Assembly: GCA_035235625.1 (NCBI GenBank)
Contig: CP141140.1
Location: 21,968,685 to 22,032,684 of the forward strand
From: Saururus chinensis
Taxonomy: Eukaryota > Streptophyta > Magnoliopsida > Piperales > Saururaceae
DNA length: 64,000 bases
Reading direction: 5' to 3'
Below, one piece after another: positions 47,600 to 59,145 of the stretch. The notes beneath the pieces were generated by a model that was given only the letters and a program-made list of their open reading frames with translations, had not been told where the DNA came from and did no database searches. Made by a program: the position numbers and the translations under genes. How positions within the stretch are numbered: position 1 is the stretch's first letter; every line of letters starts with the position of its first letter.

Positions 47600-48450
47600 C
47601 ATATCAAGTGAACAAGGTATGTTTCTTATATTTAAATATTATGTTATTTGCCTTATGCGTGGAGTATATTTTTTATTTTTTTAAGTAACTTAAAAGAGTA
47701 GCTAACATTAACCGAACTATTATTTATGATATGGATAATTAAAAGGCAGGGGAAATTGGAGTGATAAGGGAAACAATATTACCTATTCTACAATTGATTC
47801 ATTGGTGAGAACTATACTTAGTGTTGCTAGCTTATTGTATTAGATGCTAAGCATGTTGGACTATGATAAGGGCTCAGGTCCATTCGGTTTACTTTGTTTG
47901 CGGTTTTGATAAGCCAATACAGGCCACGGTATCAAAGGATAGTGGGGGCATTCACGCCAACCCCACATAAACCATTGTGACACAACTTCAATTGGGACCA
48001 AATCTATTACACACGCACACTAATCATGTAACTAAGGTGCACACATTCACATTGTAGGGCCTAACTCATGAATTAGTGTCTTTAGTCGAACCCATGATTA
48101 GCATGATGGTCGACCCAGTTGTGGGTTTAGCCATGTGCAAGGGGTCCAAACCTCCGTGGGCTCTAAAAAATAGAGTTCACTCCCATTGTGTCAGACCTTT
48201 TAAAATAGTATGGTAAAATTCAGATTGGAGACCCAGCTAGAAAAGGTTATGTATGGTAATTAGAGGAGTATAAATAGACTTAAAGAGAAGAGAGAAAGTC
48301 ATAATCACTTAGAGTAGCCTCCTCTCCTCTCCTCTCTCTCCCAATCACACCTCCCCCTCTCTCTATGTGTTCTGCCCCAAAAACAAGAGGAGAAAAGGGT
48401 TTGGCCGCCCCCTTCTCTCCCTCTCTTGTCCCTCTTGCGTGGTGCATAAA

Positions 48451-50945
48451 CAGTATAACAAAATGTAATATTAGCAACGCAAAACCAAGTGTCGCTAAAA
48501 ATAACTATTTGCAACTCATAGAGAAGTGTCACAATAAAATCAATTATTAGCGACTCATAAATATATGCGTCGCTAATAGTCAGCTATTAGCGACGCTTTA
48601 TTATGAGCATCGCTAATAGTTGACCTATTTATGAAGTTTTCTACAAACATAGCTAATAGTTATTAATTATAATAAAAATAAAAAATAAAATAAAATATTT
48701 AGCGATGTATAGAAATATACGTTGTTAATACCTATATTATTAGCGATATATATTTTTATACGTCGCTAATAGGATTTATTTTATTTTATTTTTAAAATTA
48801 AAAAAATTATAAAAAATTAAAATTAGAGGAGATATAAGAGGGGGAGATTAAATAAATTTTAATTTGTTTATATATTATTAAATAAATTAATTTTAAATTT
48901 TTTAAAAAAAATTAAAATTAGAGGAGAGATAGTGTGTAGAGGGAGAGAGAGAGGAGACAGAGGAGGGAGGGAGAGAGAGGAAATGGGAGAGAGAGAGAGA
49001 GAGATGAGAGGGAGAGTAATTTTATTTTATGTTTAAAAAAAATTATTAATTTTTATATTTTAAAATAAAAATTAAAATTAAAATAAGTATTAATAACGAC
49101 ATATATACATATATGTCGCTTTACTATATGTAGTAGTGATGAATAAAATTATATGTTGCTAATACTTGACATAGACGTATAATTATATACGTCGCTAATA
49201 TGATTTCTTTTAATTCATTTTTTATTTTTTAAAATTATTCTTAAAGAATAAAAAATCTTAAAATATTGAAATTAGAGAAGAGATAGTGTGTTGGGAGGGA
49301 GGAGAGAGAGAGAGGAGAGGGAGGAGAGGGATAGGAGAGGGATAAGAGGGAGAGAGGAAGAGGAGAGAGATAAAGAGGGAGAGAGGGGAGAGAGGAGAGA
49401 GAGAGGAGAAGGCTAAGAGGGAGAGGGAGAGTAATTTTATTTTAATTTTTTTAAAAAAAATTTATTTATTTTTATATTTTTAAAATAAAAAATTAAAATT
49501 AAAATAAATACTAATAGCGACGTTTAGTCATATACATCATTATTAGTATATGTATTAGCAATGTATAAAATTATACATCACTAATACGTGTAATATTAGC
49601 GACGTATAATTATATGGTCGCTAATATGATTTCTTTTAATTTTATTAATTTTAAAAAATAAAAAACCTTAAAAAATTAAAATTAGAGGAGAGAGAGTGTG
49701 TAGGGAGAGAGGAGAGAGAGAGGAGAGGGAAGAGAGAGAGCAGAGGAGGAGAGGAGAGAGGAAGAGGAGAGAGATAGAGAGAGGGGAAAGAGGAGAAAGA
49801 GGGAAAGAGAGGAGAGGGAGAACAATTTTATTTTATTTTAAAAAAAAATTTATTAATTTTTTTATTTTTAAAATTAAAAAAATTAAAATTAAAATAAATA
49901 CTAATATCGGCGTTTAGTCATATACATCACTATTAGTATATGTATTAGTAATGAATAAAATTATACATCGCTAATATGTGTAATAGCGACATTTTGTCAT
50001 ATACGTCACTATTAGTATATATATTAGTAATGAATAAAATTATAAGTCGCTAATATGTGTAATATTAGCAACGTATAATTATATACGTCGCTAATATGAT
50101 TTCTTTTATTTTTATTTTTAAAATTAATTTTAAATAATAAAAAATCTTAAAAATTTAAAATTATAAGAGAGATAGTGTGTAGGGAGAGAGGAGAGAGAGG
50201 GAGAGGGATAAGATGGAGAGATGAAGAGAAGAGAGGGGAGAGAGGAAAGGTAGAGGAGATGGAGAGTAATTTTATTTTAATTTTTTAAAATATTTTTATT
50301 ATTTTTTATATTTTTAAAATAAAAAAATAAATTTAAAATAAATACTAATAGTGACGAATAAAATTACATGTCGACGTATATTTATATACGTCGCTAATAT
50401 GATTTTTTTTATTTTTTAAAAAATTAATTTTAAAGAATAAAAAATTGAAATTATAGGAGAGAGAGGGGAGGGAAGAGAGAAGAGAGAGAGGATAGGGAGG
50501 AAATAGAGGGGAAGGGGAAATGCATTTTATTTTAAAAAATAAAAAAAATATTAGCAATGTATACTATGTTTTATTAGCGAAATATAGATGTATACATCGC
50601 TAATACAATATACATGGATATACGTAGTAATAGAGATGCTCAATGAGAGCGTCGCTAATTATATTTTTTTAAAAAATATTACACGGGAGAAATTCTAGCC
50701 GCTTATAAAAACCCACCCCAGTTTTTCTCCGCCGCCCTGCCTCCCTGCCGTCTCCGTTGCCTCCTCCCCGCTCATCCATCCCCCCTACTCCGGATCCCTC
50801 CCCGCTCATTTATTAGCGACGATTTTGTATACATCGCTAAAGGATTATTAGCGATATTTTTTATTATATGTCGTAAATATGCAATAGCGATAATACTTTT
50901 TTTTATGTTTATTATGCGTCGCTAATAATCCTTTTTATTGTAGTG
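48451..50945. mobile_element. Non-autonomous CACTA element, 2.5 kb
   Basis: The right end is the reverse complement of CACTACAATAAAAAGG; the left end is a decayed CAGTATAACAAAATGT. Both are flanked by AAA (48448-48450 and 50946-50948), the 3-bp duplication of the superfamily. Subterminal TTAGCGACG/CGTCGCTAA motifs follow both ends and recur throughout, often as facing pairs. Five GA-rich blocks (48826-49014, 49267-49430, 49683-49825, 50161-50265, 50452-50520) alternate with them. No transposase is present. Confidence 0.85.
50695..50815 (+). promoter_or_regulatory. Promoter-like GC-rich segment inside the CACTA element
   Basis: A TATA-like 'cttataaaaaccc' is followed by a C-rich, leader-like 90 bp ('ccgccgccctgcctccctgc'), in sharp contrast with the surrounding AT/GA repeats. 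It may be a captured host promoter or the remnant promoter of the autonomous parent. Confidence 0.4.
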
Positions 50946-51721
50946 AAAGGAGGATTTTTATTTTTCGAGTTGTGTGGCTTCAAGGTAAGGGCTAGGGCAC
51001 TCTTTCATGCTGATTTCATAATCCAAGAATGAACTTTGAGGGATCTACAAAAGTACAAAGTTATTCTCCTCTCTTTCTTGATTAAATCAATATTCAATTA
51101 TAATTCGAGCGTTAGAGTGAATGTATAAATCGTTCGGGGGCTGATCAGCCCCAAAGGTTAATTCATACCTCTCTTAAATTTAATTCTAATTCATTGTTAG
51201 TCCTTTATATATGTTTATTACTTATGTATGTTATTATTCATATAATTATATAAAATAATTGAATTAAAATTATAATTTTTATGCAAGGTGTTACCCCTAA
51301 GATTTGCCGACCAACGTACTTCCACTTTGATGCCACTTAACAAAGAGAGCTATGCTATATATGACAGCTATATTCCTATCAACTTCGGTAAAAAAAAGAG
51401 GCAACGACATTTCCTTCCAATCTACAACCAAACTTACATTACTTTATATACTTATTCAAAGAACTAGAAAGAAATCGATTATAAAAGTGAAAAGTTTTCG
51501 GTTGAAAACCATTTATGGTAATTTGTACATAAGGGACAATTATACTCTATATAACTTCTTATATGTTTAGATAATTACAAAATTTCCTGTAATTTCAAAC
51601 CTCTTTGTCATACCAAACAAGAAATATGTCAAGAATCATCAAACAAGTTGATGCAAAAGTTCAAAAACTGATCAAGAGGCATGATGGTCTTACCATAATA
51701 TGATAATTATGAAGCAAAAGA
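50946..51721. other. Intergenic DNA downstream of receptor kinase D
   Basis: No gene was recognised. It includes the probable 3' UTR of gene D near 51600-51721. Confidence 0.4.
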
Positions 51722-54700
51722 TTAACGTCCCTCCATATGAATTTCTCCGCCAAGGACTTCCCTCGCTAGCTCCAGCTCAGTTTGTACCACTCTCATGTCC
51801 ATTCTGTCTTTGGCAAGCTCGGAGGAGCATGTAATTCCTATTCTTATTACTGAAACCAGACAATGTTGAATTCTATCTAGTCCATCTTCTCCTTCCTTTG
51901 GAACCAATTGGGTGTCCACAATCTCCATTACGCGCTTAGGAAATGACATTTTTGCATACTCTGAGAGGGTAAGGCCATCCTTGAACATGTCATCAGTCGG
52001 CTTCCTTCCTGTAAACATCTCTAACAGCAAGACCCCATAACTAAATGCATCCCCACGAGTTGTCACCTCCCCGCCAATACCATACTCTGCAGTTGTTAAA
52101 AGAAAGGCAGGTAATTTACCAAAGTAAATTGTGTGGATTAAAAAAATTTGTGAATTTATCTACCTTATAAACAGATTACTCTCAAACTGTTTCCGACTAA
52201 TTTGTTGTTTATACATGATTAGGCCTTGGGGTTAATGTTAAAGAGAGAATCTAGAGAGACAATGATTTTTTACCTGGAGGAATGTAGCCAATGGTGCCCT
52301 TGAGTTTGAGGGCACTAGATTGGTTCGAGGAAGCACCATTTGCTGTGAGCTGAATTTTTGCCAGACCAAAGTCGCTAACATGTGCCACCATGTCGCCATC
52401 AAGAAGAACATTATTTGGCTTCAAATCACAATGAACAATGGGATGATGACAATGATTATGAAGATAATCGAAAGCATGTGCCACATCAATAGCAATATCT
52501 AGCCGCTTCTTTAGGTTCAAAAACCTAGACTGACTGGGTCCACTTTGTGGATGCAACCACGACTCTAATGTCCCATTTGACATCAATTCAAAGACTAAAG
52601 CTCTGAATTCCTTTCCTTCTGAATCAAACCCGGAGAAATAAGTCAAAATCTTTACAAGATTCCGGTGTCTTATGTTTCGTAGTGCTTCACATTCCGATGT
52701 AAAACTCTTCATTGCATCATTCTCTACAAGGTTTAGCACCTTCACCGCAATGTCCTGACTACTATTCAAAATTCCCTTGTACACAGAGCCCAAGCTTCCA
52801 ACACCAATCAAGTTTGCCGAGGAAAAACCATTTGTTGCTTCAAGAAGTTGTTGATAGGAGATCTTCATGTGTAGGTCCTCCATAGAAGACGTTGAAGGAG
52901 GCTTCTTTCTTGACATTCTTTTCCAAAGAAGTACAAGTAGACAGAGCACCAAGAGAAGACTTCCAGTAAGGGATACTATCAATTTGACTGCTAAAGCTTT
53001 GTCATGTTTATGAACTGTTTTCAAGGAACATGGAGGCAAATACAATTCCAATACACCCCCACAAAGGTTAGTGTTTCCTTGTAATGAGATTGCACTTCTG
53101 TTCTTGAAAATCCCTTCTTTGGGTACTTCTCCTCCAAAATTGTTGAAGGATAGATTCAAGTACACCAAATATATCAACGTGGTAAAGAATTTGGGAATCC
53201 TCCCTGACATTTTATTATGAGAAACATCAAGTTCCTTGATCACTCTCAAATCACTTAACGACATTGGTATGGGTCCCTCAAAGAAGTTATTAGACATGGT
53301 GAGAGTTTCCATAGCAATACATTTGCCGAGGGACTCAGGAATTTCTCCAGAAAGTTGGTTGTTGCCTACAGATAACATGTACAAATTTGCAAGGTTTCCC
53401 ACCTCCATTGGTACGGAACCGGTTAGATAATTATGAGATAGAAAGAGGATAAGTAACGATAAACTCTTGAATAAGGTGTTGGGTATGACACCAGTAAGCC
53501 GATTGCGGAAAAGGCGAAGATCCTGCAGGTGTGTACAATTTGCAAGGCTTGGAGGTATGATACCCTGCAGTTGATTAGCTGAAAAATCAAGTTGTACCAA
53601 TTGTGTGAGGTTTCCCATGGAGGCTGGAATTTTACCAGATAATTTGTTTTCTCCCATGGTTAGCCCTTCTAACCATCTAAGCTTCACAATTCCAGCAGGA
53701 ATGGAACCAATCAATGAGTTAAACTCCAAACTTAGTACTTGCAGATTGATAAGATTTGCAATTCCTGAAGGGATGGTCCCATATATTCTGTTCTGGCCGA
53801 GCTCCAAATCCACAAGGCTGGTGGACAGGTTTGCTATGGAATCTGGCAACAAGCCTTGGAGCCCACTCAAAATGGCATTGAAAAATTTCAGATTGCTACA
53901 GTTTGTTAAAGATGTAATAAACAGCAAATCATCCCCTTTGTCACTCCCAAGGTCATTGCCCCCAATGTACAACGTAGTTAGATTTTGAAGCTTTCCTATC
54001 TCAATGGGCACAGGACCAACAAAATGGTTAGAGGCTAAACCAAGCACCTTGAGACCAAAAGCATTTGCAAATGAGACAGGAATTGGTCCCCTGAGTTGAT
54101 TACCACCAATGGCAATTCCAACAAGGTTTGGAAAAGCCATCCCAATGTCAGATGGTAGGCTTCCTATTAGTTGGTTACTAGCAAGCTCAAAGTCTTGGAT
54201 GGAAGAGAGATTATAGATAGAGTTAGGAACCTCACCAAATAAGTTGTTTACTCCCAGATATAGACCTCGTAGCTGGAAAAGTTGGCCCAGCTGCTGGGGA
54301 ATCCTCCCTTGCAAATTGTTGTACCTTAGGTGAAGAGAATTAAGAGAGGAAAGGTTCCCCAGTGCAGTTGGGATAGCACCACTTAGATTGTTGTCATACA
54401 GGCGAAGGTATACAAGCTGTGACAAAGAGCCAAGCTCCGGGGGAATGGTGTTAACGAGTTCATTGTGACTCAGGTCAATGTTTCTGAGTTGAAAACATTG
54501 GGATAGATTGGCTGGAATCTCTCCTCCCAGCGAGTTGTTTTGCATCAGAAGGAACCTCAGGCGAAATAGACGACCAAGCTCTTTGGGTATTTCTCCATGG
54601 AAATGGTTGTCTCCAACATTGAGGGATCTGAGGAAGGTGAGATTTGCCAGGTGAGTTGAAATGTGACCCACTAGGCCAAGACCATGCAGGTCCAGTGCTG

Positions 54701-55028
54701 TGACTCGTTGATGTCGTCGGCTGCAGGTGACTCCTCGCCATTGGCAGAAGTGGAAAGAATCGTTCCATGAGCTAAACACATGAAAAGGATCACCAGTCAT
54801 CTCTTTTTTGAATGCTAGTAAAGCAAGACTATCAGTTTCGTTTTTCAGGAAGGTGGTTGTTGCTGATGCTGAGTGGAACATGACAACGGAGAATAGGATA
54901 AAACGGAGAAAGCACACGAAGGTGATGGTTTTCTGCCGGTGGAGACCCATGTCGTTGGCCAGCAGCATGCAATCCGCCCCAGAAGTTAGGTAATGCACTG
55001 AGAATTTGCACACTTTCAGGCAAGCCAT
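51722..55028 (-). CDS. LRR receptor-like kinase D (Xa21/EFR-type), intact, divergent
   Basis: This predicted plasma-membrane receptor kinase is the most divergent member here. It has 1039 aa from Met 55028, or 1013 aa from Met 54950. A signal peptide (FVCFLRFILFSVVMFHSASA), LRRNT (NETDSLALLAFKKEM, CQWRGVTC) and 20-plus LRRs precede a TM segment (683-702, numbered from the first Met). The kinase shows GVGSLG, Lys 763 in IAVK, HCDLKP with Asp 868 (non-RD) and DFG 886-888. Exon 1 is 55028-52274 and exon 2 is 52086-51722; the 187-bp intron lies at the same codon as in A-C. The start is uncertain. Met 55028 has good context (accATGG) but sits 13 bp after a TATAA-like box at 55041-55046, so transcripts from that box would begin at Met 54968 or 54950. 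Met 54950 (MGLHRQK) gives the cleaner signal peptide. No stop or shift was seen. Confidence 0.92.
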
Positions 55029-55088
55029 GGTCCTGCCTCATTATAAGAAGCTAACTACAAGTCACTAATTAATCACTTCAAGTAGCCA

Positions 55089-55094
55089 TTGACT
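55089..55094. promoter_or_regulatory. W-box core upstream of receptor kinase D
   Basis: TTGACT lies 139 bp before Met 54950, similar to its distance in genes B and C. Confidence 0.35.
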
Positions 55095-56169
55095 TTGGAA
55101 TGATAGTGGCTACTTTATGTTTTTATGTTTTTGGTGGTGATAATGATAGTGGCTAGTTTAAAGAAAAATGATTTTCTTAAATTCTATTTGTTTACTTTAT
55201 AGGCCTTTACACTGCAGTGGCTAGTTTAAAAACTATAAAAACTTATCTACTGGAGAAATGCACAAGCGTGCAAATTCGTCATCATCCCTACAACAGGAAA
55301 TAAAATTGTCAACGAGTTAGTGTCAAGTTGGGTGGGATTATAGGGAGGTAGATTTACATTTTCGAAACGGCCATTGACTTTCTTAGAAAACATTAGTTTA
55401 CTTTTTGTTGACACAGTTACGTGTGCATTTATACATCTCAAGTCAGGAGAGAATTTTATGTGTGCGTTGCACACCATGTTAGCGGTGTATTCTACATTCA
55501 AGACAGGACGTATTAGCATGGTATGCAACTCAATGCCCTTGAGATCTCATACATAATACTGATACGTCGTGTCTTAAATGGCGATATATACCGCCTATAT
55601 GGTGTGCTGCGCAGACTTAAAAATTTCTCAGTCAACTCGTCCATGGATCATCCATTTGCATCCACGCTCGTGGTTTTAAATTTCTTTCTGTAGCGTTATA
55701 TGTGGATTGCATCACACTGCAATAAGAAAATGATCCCCGTTGAGATTTCACGGGAATTGTAAGTGTAAACCGGTTGTTGACGACCTCATATAGGTGCTGC
55801 CCAGGTGAGACTAATTGTTTTGATAAGGACTTCCCACAATAACGGACCCATATCATATTTGCCATCTTGGAACACGTGGGCATGTAAAGTCGGACAAATT
55901 TTAACCGCCGATTGGAAAGAAAAAGGTTGAAACTTTTATAAGTAAGAAACTATGAAGCCTGCACATTGCAGAGGGCCACAGGACGGCAGGCTGGCTACCG
56001 CTCCGGTCTCGAGAGAGGGAGAATCCTCCGAGTGGACTCAATTTGGCGAGGTGTTTTAGGCTCCAACGATACGGGATCGGCCAACCGGACTCTGAGAGTA
56101 GCGTACCACACTAATCACCATTAAACCCTTGTATATACATGTTCCACCTGGTTGAAGGCTTACATTAAG
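55095..56169. other. Intergenic DNA upstream of receptor kinase D
   Basis: No gene was recognised. Small open frames at 55247-55528 and 55632-55883 overlap frames on the other strand and carry no motif. Bases 55975-56110 are GC-richer. Confidence 0.4.
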
Positions 56170-56385
56170 GGAAGAGTTTTTCATATTTTTTATTCACCGT
56201 GAACCCAACATAAAAAACGTTTAGAAATTATTTATTTTTAAAATTAATAATACACACGTTAGTATATATTAGTATCAATATGTATCGTCAATCTCATAAA
56301 TAAACAGCCCTTAGATATTCCTTATGTTAAGTAAAAATTAGGGGTATAAATTTTCTTAACCTAAATTGAGGGCAAGGCTTAAAGA
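56170..56385. mobile_element. Probable MITE related to the intron B element
   Basis: 'gggaagagtttttcatat...gaacccaacataaa' on the left resembles the reversed right end of the 36065 and 57185 elements, and a partly complementary '..gggtataaattttcttaa' closes it. It is more decayed than the other copies. Confidence 0.4.
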
Positions 56386-57184
56386 ATTTAAGTCTGTCTT
56401 AAATAGAGTAGATGGTAAAAAAACCTCGAATTGCTTGGCCCTTCCTTAAGTATAAAAATTATTTAATAATACCACATATGCCCTAAGGGGAAGAAAAAAT
56501 TGAGAAAGATGTATATTTTAAGGAAGTTTAGGTGAATTATTACAGTGAGTTGTGAAGGACCCCGCCTAAAGGCCAAAGGTATATGATCTTATGCCTAAAA
56601 TTTATTGATATTTTAATGATTTTTTATTAAAATATTTTTAATAAAAATAGTAAAAGGCAAAAACAATTTATGGCATGGCATGAGCCCACTTACAACTGGC
56701 TAGGGTTAGACTTTTGAAAGCCTGCCTAAGGCCAAGGCCTAGCTTAGGCCCAGCCCAACCCGATTTTAGCCTTATCCACGGTTGTTTATAAACATATAAT
56801 ATTTTTCTATAATATGCCTATTTCATTTGTATTTTTTGTAGCTAATGTTTTTGTTTTTTACATGTTAGAATATTTTGTATTAATAAGCTTATTTCATCAA
56901 AATTAACATACGCCACTTGGCTTAGTTGGTTTCCGATTAATGGACTTTAAATGTAGAAGATTTATAAAGCTTTCTTCTCGACAAAATAAAAATATCAATA
57001 TCAACCTTTTGTCGAGACCCTACCCAATACAAGTCTTTGGGCTAAGGAGTCTGGTGGGAACTTGTCAGATTCTGTCAGAGTGATGATGAACTCGTGGTAG
57101 GAATTAGTCCTTGTATTGGCTATAGGCAAACCTTTTGGAGACTGCCCCTAAGTTTTATACTAGCAAGGTTATTATGGTATTGGT
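56386..57184. other. Intergenic DNA without a recognised gene
   Basis: A tRNA A-box-like 'tggcttagttgg' at about 56929 has no matching B box, so a SINE is not supported. Confidence 0.35.
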
Positions 57185-57412
57185 GGTGGTGTTAGAAGCA
57201 TTTTTAATGCTTCACTTTAATAATAAGCCCAGTGTAAAGAATACATAGGTGCCATTTATCTATGAGAACGATGACGTATATGCTAATACACATTAGCGTT
57301 AGTGGTATTAGCACTAATATGCATCTAATGTGTGCACTGTCAATCTCAAATATTAAGGGGTTCACATGCATTATTTACATTGGGCTCATTGTTAAAGTAG
57401 AGTATGAAAAAT
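57185..57412. mobile_element. MITE, second copy of the intron B element
   Basis: Ends 'gaagcatttttaatgcttc' and '..catgaaaaattctttc'-like are inverted, with inner pairing of 'aataagcccagtgtaaa' and 'tttacattgggctcatt'. Flanks 'ggtggtgt' and 'ggtggtgc' may be an 8-bp target duplication with one mismatch. Confidence 0.65.
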
Positions 57413-57902
57413 TCTTTCGGTGGTGCTTGTCTTGCTTCTTATTTACACAGGCGCTTGTATGCCTTTCATGTATCTTAATGGTATTTTTAAATTTTATATG
57501 TAAATTTATTTTGTTTCATCTCTTATTATATTATACTTGTTTAGTTTAGAAGTTTTAGTTTCCTATAGTGTCTTTGGTAACGTGGGTTCCTCTTGTACTT
57601 ATTTTTCCAATAATAGATAATATTAAGTTGGCTACAAAAACTTTTTGTGGTCAAAACCTTTTATTATTGTGTGCTTAAAAAATTAGCTATATAAGATTCA
57701 TATAGGCCCAAAGTAAACCTTTGTAGGGTGTCCAAACATTGCTTAAGAGAGGAGGCAACACCCACCCTACTTTCATTTGTATCTTTCTCTAAAATAGCTC
57801 ACTATTCACCCTCATTGTCCCATATTAAGAATTCAATTTGGAAAAAAATTGATACCTAAGAAAGCTTAATAATTAATTTTTTTACTTCACCCACTAATTA
57901 TT

Positions 57903-58115
57903 ATGAGAAGGATGAAATCTTTTGCCGGGATTTCAACTACATCTCTGGCGCCCCTAGAGGGGGCATCGGCATCGTCGAGATATTCTTCCCGAGTTGTAAA
58001 GGTATGTGAGGAGCCAGAGCTAGAGCCACATCCCGAGCCGGAGCCACGGCTAGAGCCGAAACAGGCAGATCATGAGGAGGAGCTCGTATAGCACCGTCGA
58101 GGCCGAGGACGTAAG
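57903..58115 (+). pseudogene. Possible C-terminal exon of a MULE-borne protein
   Basis: A 62-codon frame (MRRMKSFAGISTTSLAPLEG..) ends in a Glu-Pro repeat tract (EEPELEPHPEPEPRLEP) and, after a stop, a basic RRGRGRKR. Glu-Pro tracts followed by a basic tail are frequent at the C-terminus of plant-mobile-domain transposon proteins. The frame lies just inside the MULE-type right end at 58310-58625. Nothing upstream of it is recognisable. Confidence 0.3.
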
Positions 58116-58309
58116 AGATTGTGATATTAGCTTTGTTGTATGCTTATTTTAAAACTAAACATTTTTTTGACTTGTCATGTAATATATTTGATAAATATTT
58201 TTATTTTATGTTTATTTTTATTCGATGATGTTAATACTTTAATGTTATATTTGGTATGTATGGAATGAATGAACAGGGACATGTGTTAAAATTAGTTTAA
58301 ATTAGATTT

Positions 58310-58625
58310 TTTTAAAAAAAAATTAATTTGATTTTGTCCTTTAAAAGGACGAAATTAGTATTACGTGATTACGTCCTTTAAAAGGACGAAATTGGTCAAG
58401 TCTTTTAAAACTTGACCCGATTTCGTCCATTAGAGGGACGAAATCAACTTAAACCTGATTTTGTCGTTTAATCAACTTAAAAATTAAAAAAAAAACCACG
58501 CAGGCGCCAACCAAGCGGCTGGCGCCTGCGTGGCAAAAAGGAACACCACTTTGGGAAATATTTCCCAAAGTGGTTTATTTTGGTAATTTTTTTTAATTAT
58601 TATTTATATAATTTTCTCAATATAA
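58310..58625 (+). repeat. MULE-type terminal region (right end), same family as 59146-60807
   Basis: It has the same architecture as the right end of the Pack-MULE: 'tttcgtcctttaaaaggacg' dyads, a GC-rich hairpin (ccacgcaggcgcc..ggcgcctgcgtgg, 58496-58533), a perfect 'ccactttgggaaatatttcc' dyad, then 'attattatttatataatttt'. The matching left end was not found. Confidence 0.6.
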
Positions 58626-59136
58626 AATATACCCCATTTATTCTATATTATTAGTCATTTTTAATTTTATAAAATAAATTAAAATTAATTTATTATACTA
58701 TAATATAAAACAAATTGATGTATTATAAAACTTTTAAAATCGAATAGTTTACCTACGTTTTATACAAGTAATCCCTATTTTATGCTTATTTGATATGTTC
58801 TAATCCCCAAAAAGTCAAAGATATTAAAATCTTAATCCATATTTTTTAGGTTATATTAATTTTAATTTTATAATATTATATCTTATACTCTCAAACCCGA
58901 ATTTTTACATTTTTGGTATTGTAAGAAAGCTCTTGACGAGCTCTATCAAATGAGATCATAAATGATTATGTTTTCTTTAACTTTTTATAGGCTATATGTA
59001 TATAATATATAACTTAATAATATATTATATTTTTATATATATTATATATATTTACCAAACTAGTCTAGAATATGAATAACATGCTCCACAATACAAAGTC
59101 TTTCGACACCATTATAATCTTTGCCAATATGTGACA
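58626..59136. other. AT-rich spacer between two MULE-type elements
   Basis: Low-complexity AT-rich DNA with no feature recognised. Confidence 0.4.
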
Positions 59137-59145
59137 TAATTTTTA

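Noticed and set aside
49696-49917. Arg/Glu-rich open frame
   Set aside because: It is translation of a GA-rich block of the CACTA element.
56925-57050. tRNA-derived SINE
   Set aside because: An A-box-like 'tggcttagttgg' is present, but no B box at the right distance and no tail with duplication.
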